From Geothermobacter ehrlichii (GTDB lineage Bacteria > Desulfobacterota > Desulfuromonadia > Desulfuromonadales > Geothermobacteraceae): a DNA stretch of 64,000 nt. Made by a program: the position numbers and the translations under genes. Positions 7,415-17,869 of the stretch are shown in pieces. Each line of letters starts with the position of its first letter. Position 1 is the stretch's first letter. The stretch is from positions 124,001-188,000 of the forward strand of contig NZ_VNIB01000003.1 in the NCBI RefSeq assembly GCF_008124615.1. Reading direction: 5' to 3'. The notes beneath the pieces were generated by a model. That model was not told where the DNA came from. It did not search any database and worked only from the letters and a program-made list of their open reading frames with translations.

Positions 7415-9799
7415 TTACCTGTCCAGATCCGCCAGCACGAAGTCGATCGAGCCGAGGATCGTGATCATGTCCGCCACCAGCCAGCCGCGACTCATCATCG
7501 GCATCATCTGTATGTGGGCGAAGCTCGGGGTGCGAATGCGCAGCCGGTAGGGGACGGTGTGGCCGTCGGAAACCAGATAGTAGCCGCATTCGCCCTTGCT
7601 CGACTCGATGGCCCGGTAGACCTCGCCGCGCGGCACGCTCGGGCCGCGGGTGACGTTGCAGAAATGATGGATCAGGCTTTCGATGTCGTGCAGGCCGTCC
7701 TGCCGCTGCGGATAGGCGTAGCGGTAGTCGTCGGTCATCCAGCGGCCGCCGGGCATCCTTTCCGCTGCCTGGCGGACGATCTTCAGGCTTTCGCGCATCT
7801 CCTTCAGCCGCACCAGGTAGCGGGCGAAGCAGTCGCCCCCTTCGGCGGTGACGATGTCGAAGTCGTAGTGCTGGTAGCCGGAATAGGGCATCTTGCGGCG
7901 CAGGTCCCACGCGAAGCCGCAGGCGCGCAGGTTGGGGCCGCTCATCCCCCAGTCGAGGGCCTCGTCGAGGCTGACCGGGCCGATGCCTTCGGTCCGCCGG
8001 CGGAAGATCGGGCCGTTGGTCAGCAGTCTGTCCAGTTCATCGATGCGGCGGTCGAAATCGCGGGTGAAGTTGTTCACCACCTGCTTCCAGCCGTCCGGCA
8101 GGTCACGGGGCAGCCCGCCGATGCGGAACCAGCTCGGGTGCATGCGGCCGCCGGTGATCATCTCGACGATGTCGAAGATCTTCTCGCGCGACTCCATGCA
8201 GTAGAAGACCGGCGTCATGGCGCCGACGTCGTGGGCGAAGGTGCCGAGCCAGACCAGGTGGTTGGCGATGCGGAACAGTTCGCAGAGCATCACCCGCACC
8301 GTTTCGGCGCGCGGTGGTACCTCGACGCCGAGCATGGTTTCCAGCGGATGCAGGTAGGCGAGATTGTTCTGTACCCCGGAGAGGTAGTCGATGCGGTCGG
8401 TGTAGGGGATGAACTGGCTCCAGTGCTGGCGTTCGCCGACCTTTTCCGCCGCCCTGTGGTGGTAGCCGAGATCGATGTCGAGATCTTCGATCTCTTCGCC
8501 GTCGAGCAGGGCGATCAGCCGCAGTATGCCGTGGGTTCCCGGGTGGTGCGGACCGATGTTGAGGATCATCGCCTCGAACTGTTCGGCGATGGGCTTGCCG
8601 CGGAAGAAATCGCCGCCCTCGCGCGGCTCCATCCGGCTCGCCGTCTCCCGGGTGTAGGGCGGCATTTCGGTGGCGCGGTAGGGATGCTCCTTGCGCAGGG
8701 GATGCCCCTGCCAGCCGTCCGGCATCAGGATGCGCCGCAGATCCGGGTGGCCGGCGAAGCGGATGCCGAACATGTCGAAGATTTCCCGCTCGTACCAGTT
8801 GGCGCTGGGCCAGACGGAGGTCAGGCTGGGGGCTTCCGGCCAGCCGCCCTCCAGGGGCGTCTTGACGCGCAGGTAGCCGGGCTCGTCGAAACTGAGCAGA
8901 TGGGCGGTGAGGGTGAAGCGATGGCCGGTTGGTTGCCTGCGGGCGCTTTCGTCGACCGCCGTCAGGTCTTCGAGCCGGCGGTAGCGGACCGGGGCTTCCT
9001 CCTTGAGAAAGCGCATCAGCGCGACCAGGTTTTCCGGGGCGGTGACCAGGGTCGGCATGTCGCGGGCGTCTTCTTCGCGCACCGTGTCGCCGAACCGCTC
9101 CCTGATCGCCCGGCGCAGGTTGTGGACCGAGGCATGAAAGGCAAGGCGGGGCAGCGGCGGCATCCACATCCGGTCGGCCTGGCTGTCGCGGAAATGCGGG
9201 GGCTGCAGCTGGCTGCCGCGCAGCGGCGCATTGCCGTAGCCGGGACCTCGCGGGTCGCGGCTCTTGCTCCGGCCGTCGACCAGAAGCGGGCCTTCGGTTC
9301 CTTCGCTGCCGCCGGCCAGGCCCAGTACCTTGCGGGCTGGTCGCTCGCCCTGGCGGATCTTCTCCTGCAGCAGCATGATCCCCTGGATGAAGGCCTCGGG
9401 GCGCGGTGGACAGCCGGGAACATAGACGTCGACCGGCAGGATCTGGTGCACGCCCTGAATGACGCTGTAGGTGTCGTACATGCCGCCCGAGTTGGCGCAG
9501 CTGCCCATGGCGATCACCCATTTCGGGTTCGCCATCTGTTCGTAGAGGCGCAGGATGGTCGGCCCCATCTTCTTGAACGGGGTGCCGGAGATGACCATCA
9601 GGTCGGCCTCGCGCGGCGTGCCGCGCAGCACCTCGGCGCCGAAGCGGGCCAGGTCGAAACGCGGCGTCAGGCTGGTGGTCATCTCGACGAAGCAGCAGGA
9701 CAGGCCGAAGAACATCGGCCAGATCGAATTGCTGCGGGCCCAGTTGATGGCGTCGTCGAGGGTGGTGAGGATCACATTGTCGGGAATCTCTTCGCTCAT
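7415..9799 (-). CDS. nuoBCD: Fused NADH-quinone oxidoreductase subunits B, C and D
   Basis: A single 794-residue frame holds three complex I subunits. Residues 1-165 are NuoB with N2 cluster ligands [17 protein letters not shown] and VPGCPPRPE. After a Gly/Arg-rich linker (about 165-215), the NuoC 30-kDa domain follows (to about 370; [19 protein letters not shown]). NuoD fills the rest (from about 395: [29 protein letters not shown], ending in the quinone-site C terminus with [19 protein letters not shown]). No stop or start interrupts the join. The start at 9799 overlaps nuoA by 4 bases. NuoCD fusion is well known (E. coli); the additional NuoB fusion is rarer, though I recall it from other Desulfuromonadales. 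Confidence 0.96.
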   Translation of the reverse strand: MSEEIPDNVILTTLDDAINWARSNSIWPMFFGLSCCFVEMTTSLTPRFDLARFGAEVLRGTPREADLMVISGTPFKKMGPTILRLYEQMANPKWVIAMGSCANSGGMYDTYSVIQGVHQILPVDVYVPGCPPRPEAFIQGIMLLQEKIRQGERPARKVLGLAGGSEGTEGPLLVDGRSKSRDPRGPGYGNAPLRGSQLQPPHFRDSQADRMWMPPLPRLAFHASVHNLRRAIRERFGDTVREEDARDMPTLVTAPENLVALMRFLKEEAPVRYRRLEDLTAVDESARRQPTGHRFTLTAHLLSFDEPGYLRVKTPLEGGWPEAPSLTSVWPSANWYEREIFDMFGIRFAGHPDLRRILMPDGWQGHPLRKEHPYRATEMPPYTRETASRMEPREGGDFFRGKPIAEQFEAMILNIGPHHPGTHGILRLIALLDGEEIEDLDIDLGYHHRAAEKVGERQHWSQFIPYTDRIDYLSGVQNNLAYLHPLETMLGVEVPPRAETVRVMLCELFRIANHLVWLGTFAHDVGAMTPVFYCMESREKIFDIVEMITGGRMHPSWFRIGGLPRDLPDGWKQVVNNFTRDFDRRIDELDRLLTNGPIFRRRTEGIGPVSLDEALDWGMSGPNLRACGFAWDLRRKMPYSGYQHYDFDIVTAEGGDCFARYLVRLKEMRESLKIVRQAAERMPGGRWMTDDYRYAYPQRQDGLHDIESLIHHFCNVTRGPSVPRGEVYRAIESSKGECGYYLVSDGHTVPYRLRIRTPSFAHIQMMPMMSRGWLVADMITILGSIDFVLADLDR

Positions 9800-10239
9800 G
9801 TGTTCCTCTTGTCGTGGCGCTGCCGGTACCAGGCCCGCGGACCCCAGTCGAGGCCGCCCATCTTCCACAGGTAGATCAGGCCGAGCAGCAGGACGAGAAT
9901 GAAGAAGCCGATCTGCAGGTAGCCGGCCCAGCCGAGCCGGTCCCAGGCCACGGCCCAGGAGACGATGAAGATCGCCTCGACGTCGAAGACGATGAAGAAG
10001 ATGGCCACCAGATAGAAGGGAACCGGCTCGCGCAGCCGGGCCTGTCCGGTCGGAGCCATGCCCGATTCGTAGGGATCTTCCTTGACGCCGCCGCGGCTCT
10101 TGTGGCCGAGCAGCCAGGAGAGCCCCATCAGCAGCCCGATCATCGCCACCGCAATGCCGGCGTAGATGGCCAGGGCCGCCAGGTCGGAGGTCGGCGGCTG
10201 GCCGTTGGCGGCGGCTGTGGCAGCGGCTGTCAGAGGCAT
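9796..10239 (-). CDS. nuoA: NADH-quinone oxidoreductase subunit A
   Basis: 147 residues with three transmembrane helices and the NuoA loop [18 protein letters not shown] followed by [17 protein letters not shown], which carries the conserved acidic residues. I chose the ATG at 10239 because the candidate promoter at 10321-10348 would place the transcript start near 10314, leaving a 75-base leader; an upstream ATG at 10311 would be almost leaderless and adds non-homologous residues. First gene of the nuo operon. Confidence 0.88.
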   Translation of the reverse strand: MPLTAAATAAANGQPPTSDLAALAIYAGIAVAMIGLLMGLSWLLGHKSRGGVKEDPYESGMAPTGQARLREPVPFYLVAIFFIVFDVEAIFIVSWAVAWDRLGWAGYLQIGFFILVLLLGLIYLWKMGGLDWGPRAWYRQRHDKRNT

Positions 10240-10320
10240 AAAGCTGACCGGAACAGTAAACTTCAAGTCGTTGAAAAGACCCGCCGGCGGGGAGGCGGGA
10301 GTCCATATCATGCGTGTCTC

Positions 10321-10348
10321 AGGATAGCATACTGTTCGGCAGGCGCAA
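10321..10348 (-). promoter_or_regulatory. Candidate sigma-70 promoter of the nuo operon
   Basis: Reading the minus strand, TTGCGC (10348-10343) and TATCCT (10326-10321) are separated by 16 bases. A start about seven bases further on gives a leader of roughly 75 bases to the nuoA ATG at 10239. Found by eye only. Confidence 0.45.
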
Positions 10349-10572
10349 GAGTGCCGGCGCCGGGCGAACGTCGACGGCACAGGGAAAACGGTACGGGAGC
10401 GGACAGGATGAGTTGTTGACATTGCCACTCATGAAGCATGACCGGTTTGTTGACTTGCACCCTGAAGAAATGTCTTTAGTGCTCGAAGACAGGGCAAGGC
10501 ACGCGATTGGAGGCCATTTTTCGAGTGCCGGTACCACCGTCTGCATGCTGGCAGGCTTTCCCACCGGATGGA

Positions 10573-10764
10573 GATGTCTATGTCGTCGGATCCGATCAGC
10601 ACAATGCCAGAAGCCAACTCGTGGTCGTCGAGGCCAGGCCGATGGAGACGGGTCTGGTCAAGGTGGACGCCAGGGCCCTGTTGAACGACATCGAGCGCAG
10701 CGGCCACGCCTCGATCTATGGTGTCCATTTCGACACCGGCAAGACCGACGTGAAGCCGGAGTCG
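10573..10764 (+). pseudogene. Fragment of an OmpA-family protein gene
   Basis: One frame encodes [58 protein letters not shown], which matches the linker and the start of the peptidoglycan-binding OmpA domain (the YGxxFDTGKxxxKPES block). The rest of that domain, including the NxxLSxxRA region, is missing. The frame has no credible start or signal peptide. The text changes directly into the tail of another family (next entry) in a different frame, so this is a deletion remnant and not a working gene. Confidence 0.6.
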
Positions 10765-10769
10765 AGGCA

Positions 10770-10958
10770 GGCACCGCCCTGTTCGGCGGCGAAGGCCTGT
10801 TTCTGGCGCGCTTGACGAGGCCCGGCCGGGTCTACCTGCAAAGCCTGCCCTTTTCGCGGCTGGCCGACCGGATCGCCTCGGTGGTGGGGCGCAACACCGG
10901 CTCCGGCGATGCCAGTTCGTGGGTCGGCGGATTGATAGGATGGTTTCTTAGCGATTGA
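10770..10958 (+). pseudogene. C-terminal fragment of an AIM24/TIGR00266-family gene
   Basis: The frame reads [32 protein letters not shown] and ends [10 protein letters not shown]. This is the recognisable C-terminal signature of AIM24-type (DUF124) beta-roll proteins, where a GEGLF block is followed by a VxLQSLPxxxLA block. The N-terminal two thirds of that family are absent. It abuts the OmpA-like fragment out of frame within a few bases of 10765. Interpreted as a two-gene deletion scar upstream of the nuo promoter. Confidence 0.6.
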
Positions 10959-10973
10959 GGGCGGGGACGCCGG

Positions 10974-11429
10974 TCAGCGGATTCCGCGCCGGTTGGCGAT
11001 GGCCTCGCGGGCCAGTTCGTCGCAGCGCTCGTTTTCCGGATGGCCGGCGTGCCCCCTGACCCAGCACCATTCGATCTGGTGAATCTTTTCCAGCTCGAGC
11101 AGCCTTTCCCAGAGATCGCGGTTGGCGACCGGTTTTTTCTGGGCATTCTTCCAGCCGCGCCGAATCCAGCCCGGCAACCATTCGGTCATCCCCTTTTTCA
11201 GGTATTGCGAATCGGTGGTCAGCCGTACCCGGCAGGGGCGCTTCAGGGCCTCGAGGCCGGCGATGGCCGCAGTCAGCTCCATGCGGTTGTTGGTGGTTTC
11301 CGGCTCAAAGCCGGACAGTTCGCGGATATGGTCGCCGCAGCGCAGCAGGGTTCCCCAGCCTCCCGGGCCGGGATTGCCGCTGCAGGCGCCGTCGGAAAAG
11401 ATTTCGACCAGTGGTGCAGTCTTTGCCAT
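10974..11429 (-). CDS. rnhA: Ribonuclease HI
   Basis: 151 residues. Catalytic carboxylates are present in their usual settings: D13 ([15 protein letters not shown]), E51 ([10 protein letters not shown]), D73 ([10 protein letters not shown]) and D137 (NERCDELA), with the loop histidine H127 in RGHAGH. It degrades the RNA strand of RNA-DNA hybrids in the cytoplasm. The ATG at 11429 is preceded by a GGGAGG ribosome site six bases upstream; a longer in-frame start (11456) was rejected. Confidence 0.96.
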   Translation of the reverse strand: MAKTAPLVEIFSDGACSGNPGPGGWGTLLRCGDHIRELSGFEPETTNNRMELTAAIAGLEALKRPCRVRLTTDSQYLKKGMTEWLPGWIRRGWKNAQKKPVANRDLWERLLELEKIHQIEWCWVRGHAGHPENERCDELAREAIANRRGIR

Positions 11430-11505
11430 GAATACGCCTCCCTGGCCGGCCAGCATAGCAGATCGGGAGGGTCGGTCAAAGGATCGATGTTTCGTATCCG
11501 GACAT

Positions 11506-12105
11506 TCAGTTTCGGGCGCCCCTGATCCGTTCGGCCAGTTTCCTGGCCAGCAGCCTGTAGCCTGTGGCGTTGGGATGGATGGCGTCGCTTTTCAGGCTGC
11601 GATCGGCCAGGATGCCGCTCAGCGTATCTTCCAGCAGGGGGAGGTGATTGTGCTTAGCCAGCTCTTCGTACAACGGCGCCGCCGACAGAAATAGCCCGGG
11701 GCGGGGAACGCCCATCAGCACGACATCCGCGCCCCGCTCACGGCAGAGGTCGATCATCGCCTGCAGGTTGGCCCTGGTTTCCTGCGGATCGAGTCGGCGC
11801 AGAAAGTCGTTGCCGCCGTGGATGAGAACGACCAGCCGGGGACGAATCCTGTCGAGCAGCCGCGGCAGCCGCTTCAGGCCTTCGGCGGTGGTCTCCCCCG
11901 GAATGCCGGCGTTGATCACCTCGTTTCCCAGCAGCTGTTCCAGCACGGCCGGATAGCTCTGTTCCGGCGAGGCGCCGGTACCGTGGGTGAGGCTGTCGCC
12001 GAAGGCGAGAATCCGGTCGCCGGCAGTCAGCGGACCGATGGCCGGCTGTCGGTCACAGCCGGCAACAGCGAGAAAGAGCAAAAACAGGAGGCACAGCGCG
12101 CGCAT
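11506..12105 (-). CDS. SGNH/GDSL-family esterase or lysophospholipase, lipoprotein
   Basis: 199 residues beginning with a lipoprotein signal peptide whose lipobox LAVAGC places the lipidated cysteine at residue 17. SGNH blocks follow: FGDSLTHG (Ser38), the Gly block [14 protein letters not shown] for the oxyanion Asn, and [10 protein letters not shown] with the Asp-His pair near the C terminus. The sequence resembles TesA-type multifunctional acyl-CoA thioesterase/lysophospholipase L1, but it is an envelope lipoprotein, so the natural ester substrate is not certain. It is read towards rnhA with a 76-base gap. Confidence 0.88.
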   Translation of the reverse strand: MRALCLLFLLFLAVAGCDRQPAIGPLTAGDRILAFGDSLTHGTGASPEQSYPAVLEQLLGNEVINAGIPGETTAEGLKRLPRLLDRIRPRLVVLIHGGNDFLRRLDPQETRANLQAMIDLCRERGADVVLMGVPRPGLFLSAAPLYEELAKHNHLPLLEDTLSGILADRSLKSDAIHPNATGYRLLARKLAERIRGARN

Positions 12106-12261
12106 ACCTGGTCATCATAGCAGACCGTTTCATTGCCGTGGCCGGTTTTCTCGACCGCGCTTGACGAAACGCTCCGGAGCGGGGATGCTTGATGGCGGAG
12201 GATAGGGCCTTGCCGCGGCTGCAGCGCTGCCGTGAGTTGCCAACCGGAAGGAGTGACGAGA

Positions 12262-12834
12262 ATGAGCATCAAGGGAACCGAAACCGAAAAGAACCTGCTG
12301 AAAGCCTTTGCCGGCGAGAGCCAGGCCCGTACCCGATACACATATTTCGCTTCGGTGGCGAAAAAGGAAGGCTATGTCCAGATCGCCGACATTTTCGAGG
12401 AAACCGCCAACCAGGAGAAGGAACACGCCAAGCGCTTCTTCAAGTTTCTCGAAGGGGGCGACCTGGAAATCACCGCCACCTATCCGGCCGGCAGAATCGG
12501 CACCACCGCCGAAAACCTGAAGGCGGCCGCCGCCGGTGAGCACGAGGAACACAGCGTTCTCTATCCGGGCTTTGCCGAGATCGCGCAGAAGGAGGGGTTT
12601 CCGGAAATCGCTGCCGCCTGGCGCGCCATCTCGGTGGCCGAGAAGCAGCATGAAAAACGTTACAACGATCTGCTTGCCAATCTCGAGGCCGGCCGGGTTT
12701 TCAGCCGCGAGACCGAAGTGGTCTGGCGTTGCCGCAATTGCGGCTACCTGCATAGCGGCAAAAACGCGCCCGAAGCCTGCCCGGCGTGCCTGCATCCGAA
12801 GGCCTATTTCGAACTGCTGGGCGAGAACTGGTAG
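12262..12834 (+). CDS. rbr: Rubrerythrin
   Basis: 190 residues: an N-terminal four-helix diiron domain with the E-x-x-H/E-x-x-R ligand sets (AGESQART, TANQEKEHAKRF, AGEHEEHSVLYP, VAEKQHEKRY), then a C-terminal rubredoxin-like domain with CRNCGYLH and CPACLHPKAYF. It reduces hydrogen peroxide in anaerobes using electrons from rubredoxin or a reductase. The ATG at 12262 follows GGAAGGAG with good spacing. Confidence 0.97.
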   Translation: MSIKGTETEKNLLKAFAGESQARTRYTYFASVAKKEGYVQIADIFEETANQEKEHAKRFFKFLEGGDLEITATYPAGRIGTTAENLKAAAAGEHEEHSVLYPGFAEIAQKEGFPEIAAAWRAISVAEKQHEKRYNDLLANLEAGRVFSRETEVVWRCRNCGYLHSGKNAPEACPACLHPKAYFELLGENW

Positions 12835-13139
12835 GGAGAATGCGAAGACGAGGGGGCGTACCGGACACACGTCCCCCGTCCGGTTTTCGTTATCTGAAAA
12901 CGGCGATGGCGGGAGGTTGTTTTCCCGGTGGTCTTGCCGAGTGTTTCGTTCGGTTCAGAGCAGGGAGGCCTGCCGTCGTTCGTGGCCCTGGCAGGTGCCG
13001 TGTCCGGTACGTACCGGATCGATGCCCAGCCGTCCTCGCGCTGGAATTCGACGATTTTGCGGGTGCGGATGAGGTGGTCGAGCAGCGGCGGCCGCACCAT
13101 GCGGGTTTCACCGTCAGGGTATCTGACGCGTATCATCAT
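12804..13139 (-). CDS. Small conserved-looking protein of unknown function
   Basis: 111 residues. The first 45 (MMIRVRYPDGETRMVRPPLL..) look like a small beta-rich domain that I associate with short hypothetical proteins of Geobacter-type genomes. The remaining 60 residues are Thr/Arg/Ser-rich and read like non-coding DNA; they run through the rubrerythrin terminator and 31 bases into the rubrerythrin gene. The start has an excellent ribosome site (AGGAGGTG, seven bases before a double ATG) and a candidate promoter TTGCCG-16-TATAAG upstream. A lost stop codon or frameshift after about residue 45 is possible. Function unknown. Confidence 0.5.
   Translation of the reverse strand: MMIRVRYPDGETRMVRPPLLDHLIRTRKIVEFQREDGWASIRYVPDTAPARATNDGRPPCSEPNETLGKTTGKTTSRHRRFQITKTGRGTCVRYAPSSSHSPYQFSPSSSK
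12847..12887 (+). terminator. Probable terminator of rubrerythrin
   Basis: An imperfect hairpin (GACGAGGGGGCGT ... ACGTCCCCCGTC, with a seven-base loop) is followed by CGGTTTTCG, 13 bases after the rubrerythrin stop. The T tract is short. Confidence 0.5.
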
Positions 13140-13237
13140 GGCGGGGACACCTCCTGTCCTTGACCCTGTTTTGCACTTATATCAGCCGACGGTGAGCCGG
13201 CAACCATGAACCTTTCTTTTTTTATCTCTGGCTGGTG

Positions 13238-14230
13238 ATGGCTGAATCGGATGGTTGCAACGCGACTGTTGCAGGAGGTCGGAGAGCTGCGAACGGCGAA
13301 GGATATCTGCCGCCGCCGGGATGGCGGCCGGTCAATGATCCGCTCGGCACCGGTGGGGACTGGCTTCCTCTCTCCCGGGCCGAGAGTCGGGTCTGGTCGC
13401 TGGTACTGGCCTCACGCGGCATCCCCTACCGGCAACGCAAGGTTGGCGGCGGCCGGCTGCTGCTGGTTCCGGAATCCCTTTTCATCGAGGCTCGCAGGCA
13501 ACTGGAGCTGTACCGGCTGGAGAACAGGGACTGGCCGCCGCCGTTGCCGGAATCCCGTCCGCTGCCGGAAAACCAGCTTGCCACCCTGGCGGTCTTCGGT
13601 CTGCTGTGCGCCTTCTCCTTTCTGATCGAGCTGCCGGCGGCCCGGGACTGGCTGCCCAGAGTCAACTGGCAGATCGCCGGCAGCGCCCGGGCCGGTCTCA
13701 TTCTGGATGGCCAATGGTGGCGCACGGCGACGGCCCTGACTCTGCACACAGGCGGTCTGCATCTGGCGGGGAATGTCGTTTTCGGCATCCTGACTGTCGG
13801 CTGGCTGGCGCGCGAGCTCGGGTCAGGGCCGGCCTGGCTGCTGGTACTGCTGGCCGGCATGGGCGGCAACTGGCTCAATGCCCTGCTGCAGGCGCCCGCG
13901 CACGATGCCGTGGGAGCGTCGACAGCGGTCTTTGCCGCCGTCGGTCTCATTGCCGGGCTCAACCTTGTCCGCTACCGCCGGCCCCTGTGGCGCCGGTGGG
14001 CCCTGCCGCTGGCGGCGGCCCTGGGGTTGCTCGCCATGCTGGGTGCCGGCGACGGGCGGACCGATCTCGGTGCGCACCTTTTCGGTCTGCTGACCGGACT
14101 GGTTTTCGGTGTCGTCGCTGCCTGGGGACATGAGCGCCACGGTCGGCCCGGCCCCTGGCTGAACCGCCTGCTGGCGCTGGCGGCGGCCGGAATCATGGCG
14201 CTGGCCTGGTGGCTGGCGATACGCAGCTGA
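13238..14230 (+). CDS. Rhomboid-family intramembrane serine protease
   Basis: 330 residues. Residues 1-110 form a cytoplasmic region with a small alpha/beta segment (LSRAESRVWSLVLASRGIPYR..LLVPES). Six hydrophobic helices follow. Rhomboid signatures are HTGGLHLAGN (about residue 170), the catalytic GAST with Ser228, and the catalytic His280 in LGAHLFGLLTG. It should cleave membrane-anchored substrates within the inner membrane. GTG (13235) and ATG (13238) are adjacent possible starts; no strong ribosome site is seen. No substrate is suggested by the neighbours. Confidence 0.9.
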   Translation: MAESDGCNATVAGGRRAANGEGYLPPPGWRPVNDPLGTGGDWLPLSRAESRVWSLVLASRGIPYRQRKVGGGRLLLVPESLFIEARRQLELYRLENRDWPPPLPESRPLPENQLATLAVFGLLCAFSFLIELPAARDWLPRVNWQIAGSARAGLILDGQWWRTATALTLHTGGLHLAGNVVFGILTVGWLARELGSGPAWLLVLLAGMGGNWLNALLQAPAHDAVGASTAVFAAVGLIAGLNLVRYRRPLWRRWALPLAAALGLLAMLGAGDGRTDLGAHLFGLLTGLVFGVVAAWGHERHGRPGPWLNRLLALAAAGIMALAWWLAIRS

Positions 14231-14284
14231 GGGCGGTGTTGCAGGTGCCGGCCCACAAGCCGGCCGGGCCCTGCGGCTTTTCGG

Positions 14285-14677
14285 TCAGACCGGGACCAGG
14301 GTGTGGTCCTGGCGGTCGATCCTGCGGTAGAAGCAGGTCTTGCGGCTTTTGCCGCTGGCCGGATCTTTCGTGTGGCAGGCGCCACCCTGGGGCTCGACCC
14401 GGTAGACGAGGGCGTCCTGGTCGCAATCGACCAGGATGTCGACGATTTTCAGAAAGTCTCCGGAGGTTTCCCCCTTGGTCCAGAGCGCGTTGCGCGAGGT
14501 CGACCAGAAGGTGGCCATCCCTTTTTGCAGGCTGGCTTCCAGCGCCTCCCGGTTGACGTAGGCGAGCATCAGCACCCGTCCGTCCGTCGCGTCCTGGACC
14601 ACGGCCGGCACCAGTCCGCCTCGCTTGTCGAAATCGACTCGCAGTTCGCTGCCTTCTTCGAGCTGTTCTCTGTCCAT
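14285..14677 (-). CDS. hisI: Phosphoribosyl-AMP cyclohydrolase
   Basis: 130 residues. The family blocks are all visible: MLAYVNREALEASL, TFWSTSRNALWTKGETSG, the Mg-binding LVDCDQDALVY and the zinc ligands in ACHTKDPASGKSRKTCFY. It opens the purine ring of phosphoribosyl-AMP in the third step of histidine synthesis. No HisE domain is fused. The ATG at 14677 has GGAGAG upstream. It stands apart from other his genes, although hisZ lies 1.9 kb away. Confidence 0.96.
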   Translation of the reverse strand: MDREQLEEGSELRVDFDKRGGLVPAVVQDATDGRVLMLAYVNREALEASLQKGMATFWSTSRNALWTKGETSGDFLKIVDILVDCDQDALVYRVEPQGGACHTKDPASGKSRKTCFYRRIDRQDHTLVPV

Positions 14678-14834
14678 GGGATCTCTCCGTATCGACGGCA
14701 TGGGGTTAAGGCCCGTCGCGCCGGACACCGGTCCGGCCGACGGGCCGCTTGGGGCATTCTGCCAACAACGGGGAGAAACATCAACAGCCGCTGTTTGTCG
14801 CCTGCGCTCGCTCCGTTTCGAATCCCTCCCGGCG

Positions 14835-14884
14835 AAAAGGCAAAAGGCCCTTCCGCTTGCGCGAAAGGGCCTTTTGCCTTTTTT
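14835..14884. terminator. Bidirectional intrinsic terminator after the tRNA pair
   Basis: A long perfect-looking hairpin (AAAAGGCAAAAGGCCCTT ... AAGGGCCTTTTGCCTTTT) with A and T tracts on both sides lies directly after the tRNA-Glu CCA on the minus strand. It can end the Lys-Glu tRNA transcript and, on the plus strand, anything arriving from the left. Confidence 0.85.
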
Positions 14885-14962
14885 TGGCGTCCCCAGGGGG
14901 ATTCGAACCCCCGTCGCCGGCGTGAAAGGCCGGTGTCCTGGGCCAGGCTAGACGATGGGGAC
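14885..14962 (-). tRNA. tRNA-Glu (TTC)
   Basis: The minus strand folds into a cloverleaf with the seven-base acceptor stem GTCCCCA/TGGGGAC, anticodon loop CTTTCAC in a CCGGC/GCCGG stem (anticodon TTC), T loop GTTCGAATC, discriminator G and an encoded CCA. Confidence 0.96.
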
Positions 14963-15017
14963 TTGTAACTCAAGTACCCAGCGGGAAATGTCCCCGCGAA
15001 TACGTTGCTGTTGAAAG

Positions 15018-15093
15018 TGGTGAGCCGCGTAGGGATCGAACCTACGACCATCTGATTAAAAGTCAGATGCTCTACCAACTGAGCTAGCGGCTC
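15018..15093 (-). tRNA. tRNA-Lys (TTT)
   Basis: Cloverleaf with acceptor stem GAGCCGC/GCGGCTC, D arm GCTCAGTTGGTAGAGC, anticodon loop CTTTTAA in a TCTGA/TCAGA stem (anticodon TTT), T loop GTTCGATCC, discriminator A and encoded CCA. It precedes tRNA-Glu by 55 bases in the same transcript. Confidence 0.96.
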
Positions 15094-15109
15094 ACGCAAC
15101 GAGGATGAC

Positions 15110-15138
15110 TTTATACTGGAATGCCCCCAGCAAGTCAA
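15110..15138 (-). promoter_or_regulatory. Sigma-70 promoter of the tRNA-Lys/tRNA-Glu unit
   Basis: On the minus strand TTGACT (15138-15133), a 17-base spacer and TATAAA (15115-15110) lie 16 bases before the tRNA-Lys 5' end. Near-consensus and correctly placed. Confidence 0.85.
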
Positions 15139-15250
15139 CCCTTTTTTTGCAAAAAAATCTGTCATGAAACAGGCTTTTCATTTTCTGCGCTCGGGGTCGG
15201 AAAAGCCTAGTGATTTTAGCAGTCTACGCGGACAACTTGCCGCTTCGCCG

Positions 15251-17850
<2,600 letters not shown>

Positions 17851-17869
17851 GAAGGCTTTCGGACCTCGT

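Noticed and set aside
10314-10958. A 214-codon frame taken as one intact gene upstream of nuo
   Set aside because: Only its last third resembles a known family (AIM24 tail), the middle shows OmpA-like sequence in another frame, and the start overlaps the nuo promoter. It is better explained as fused remnants.
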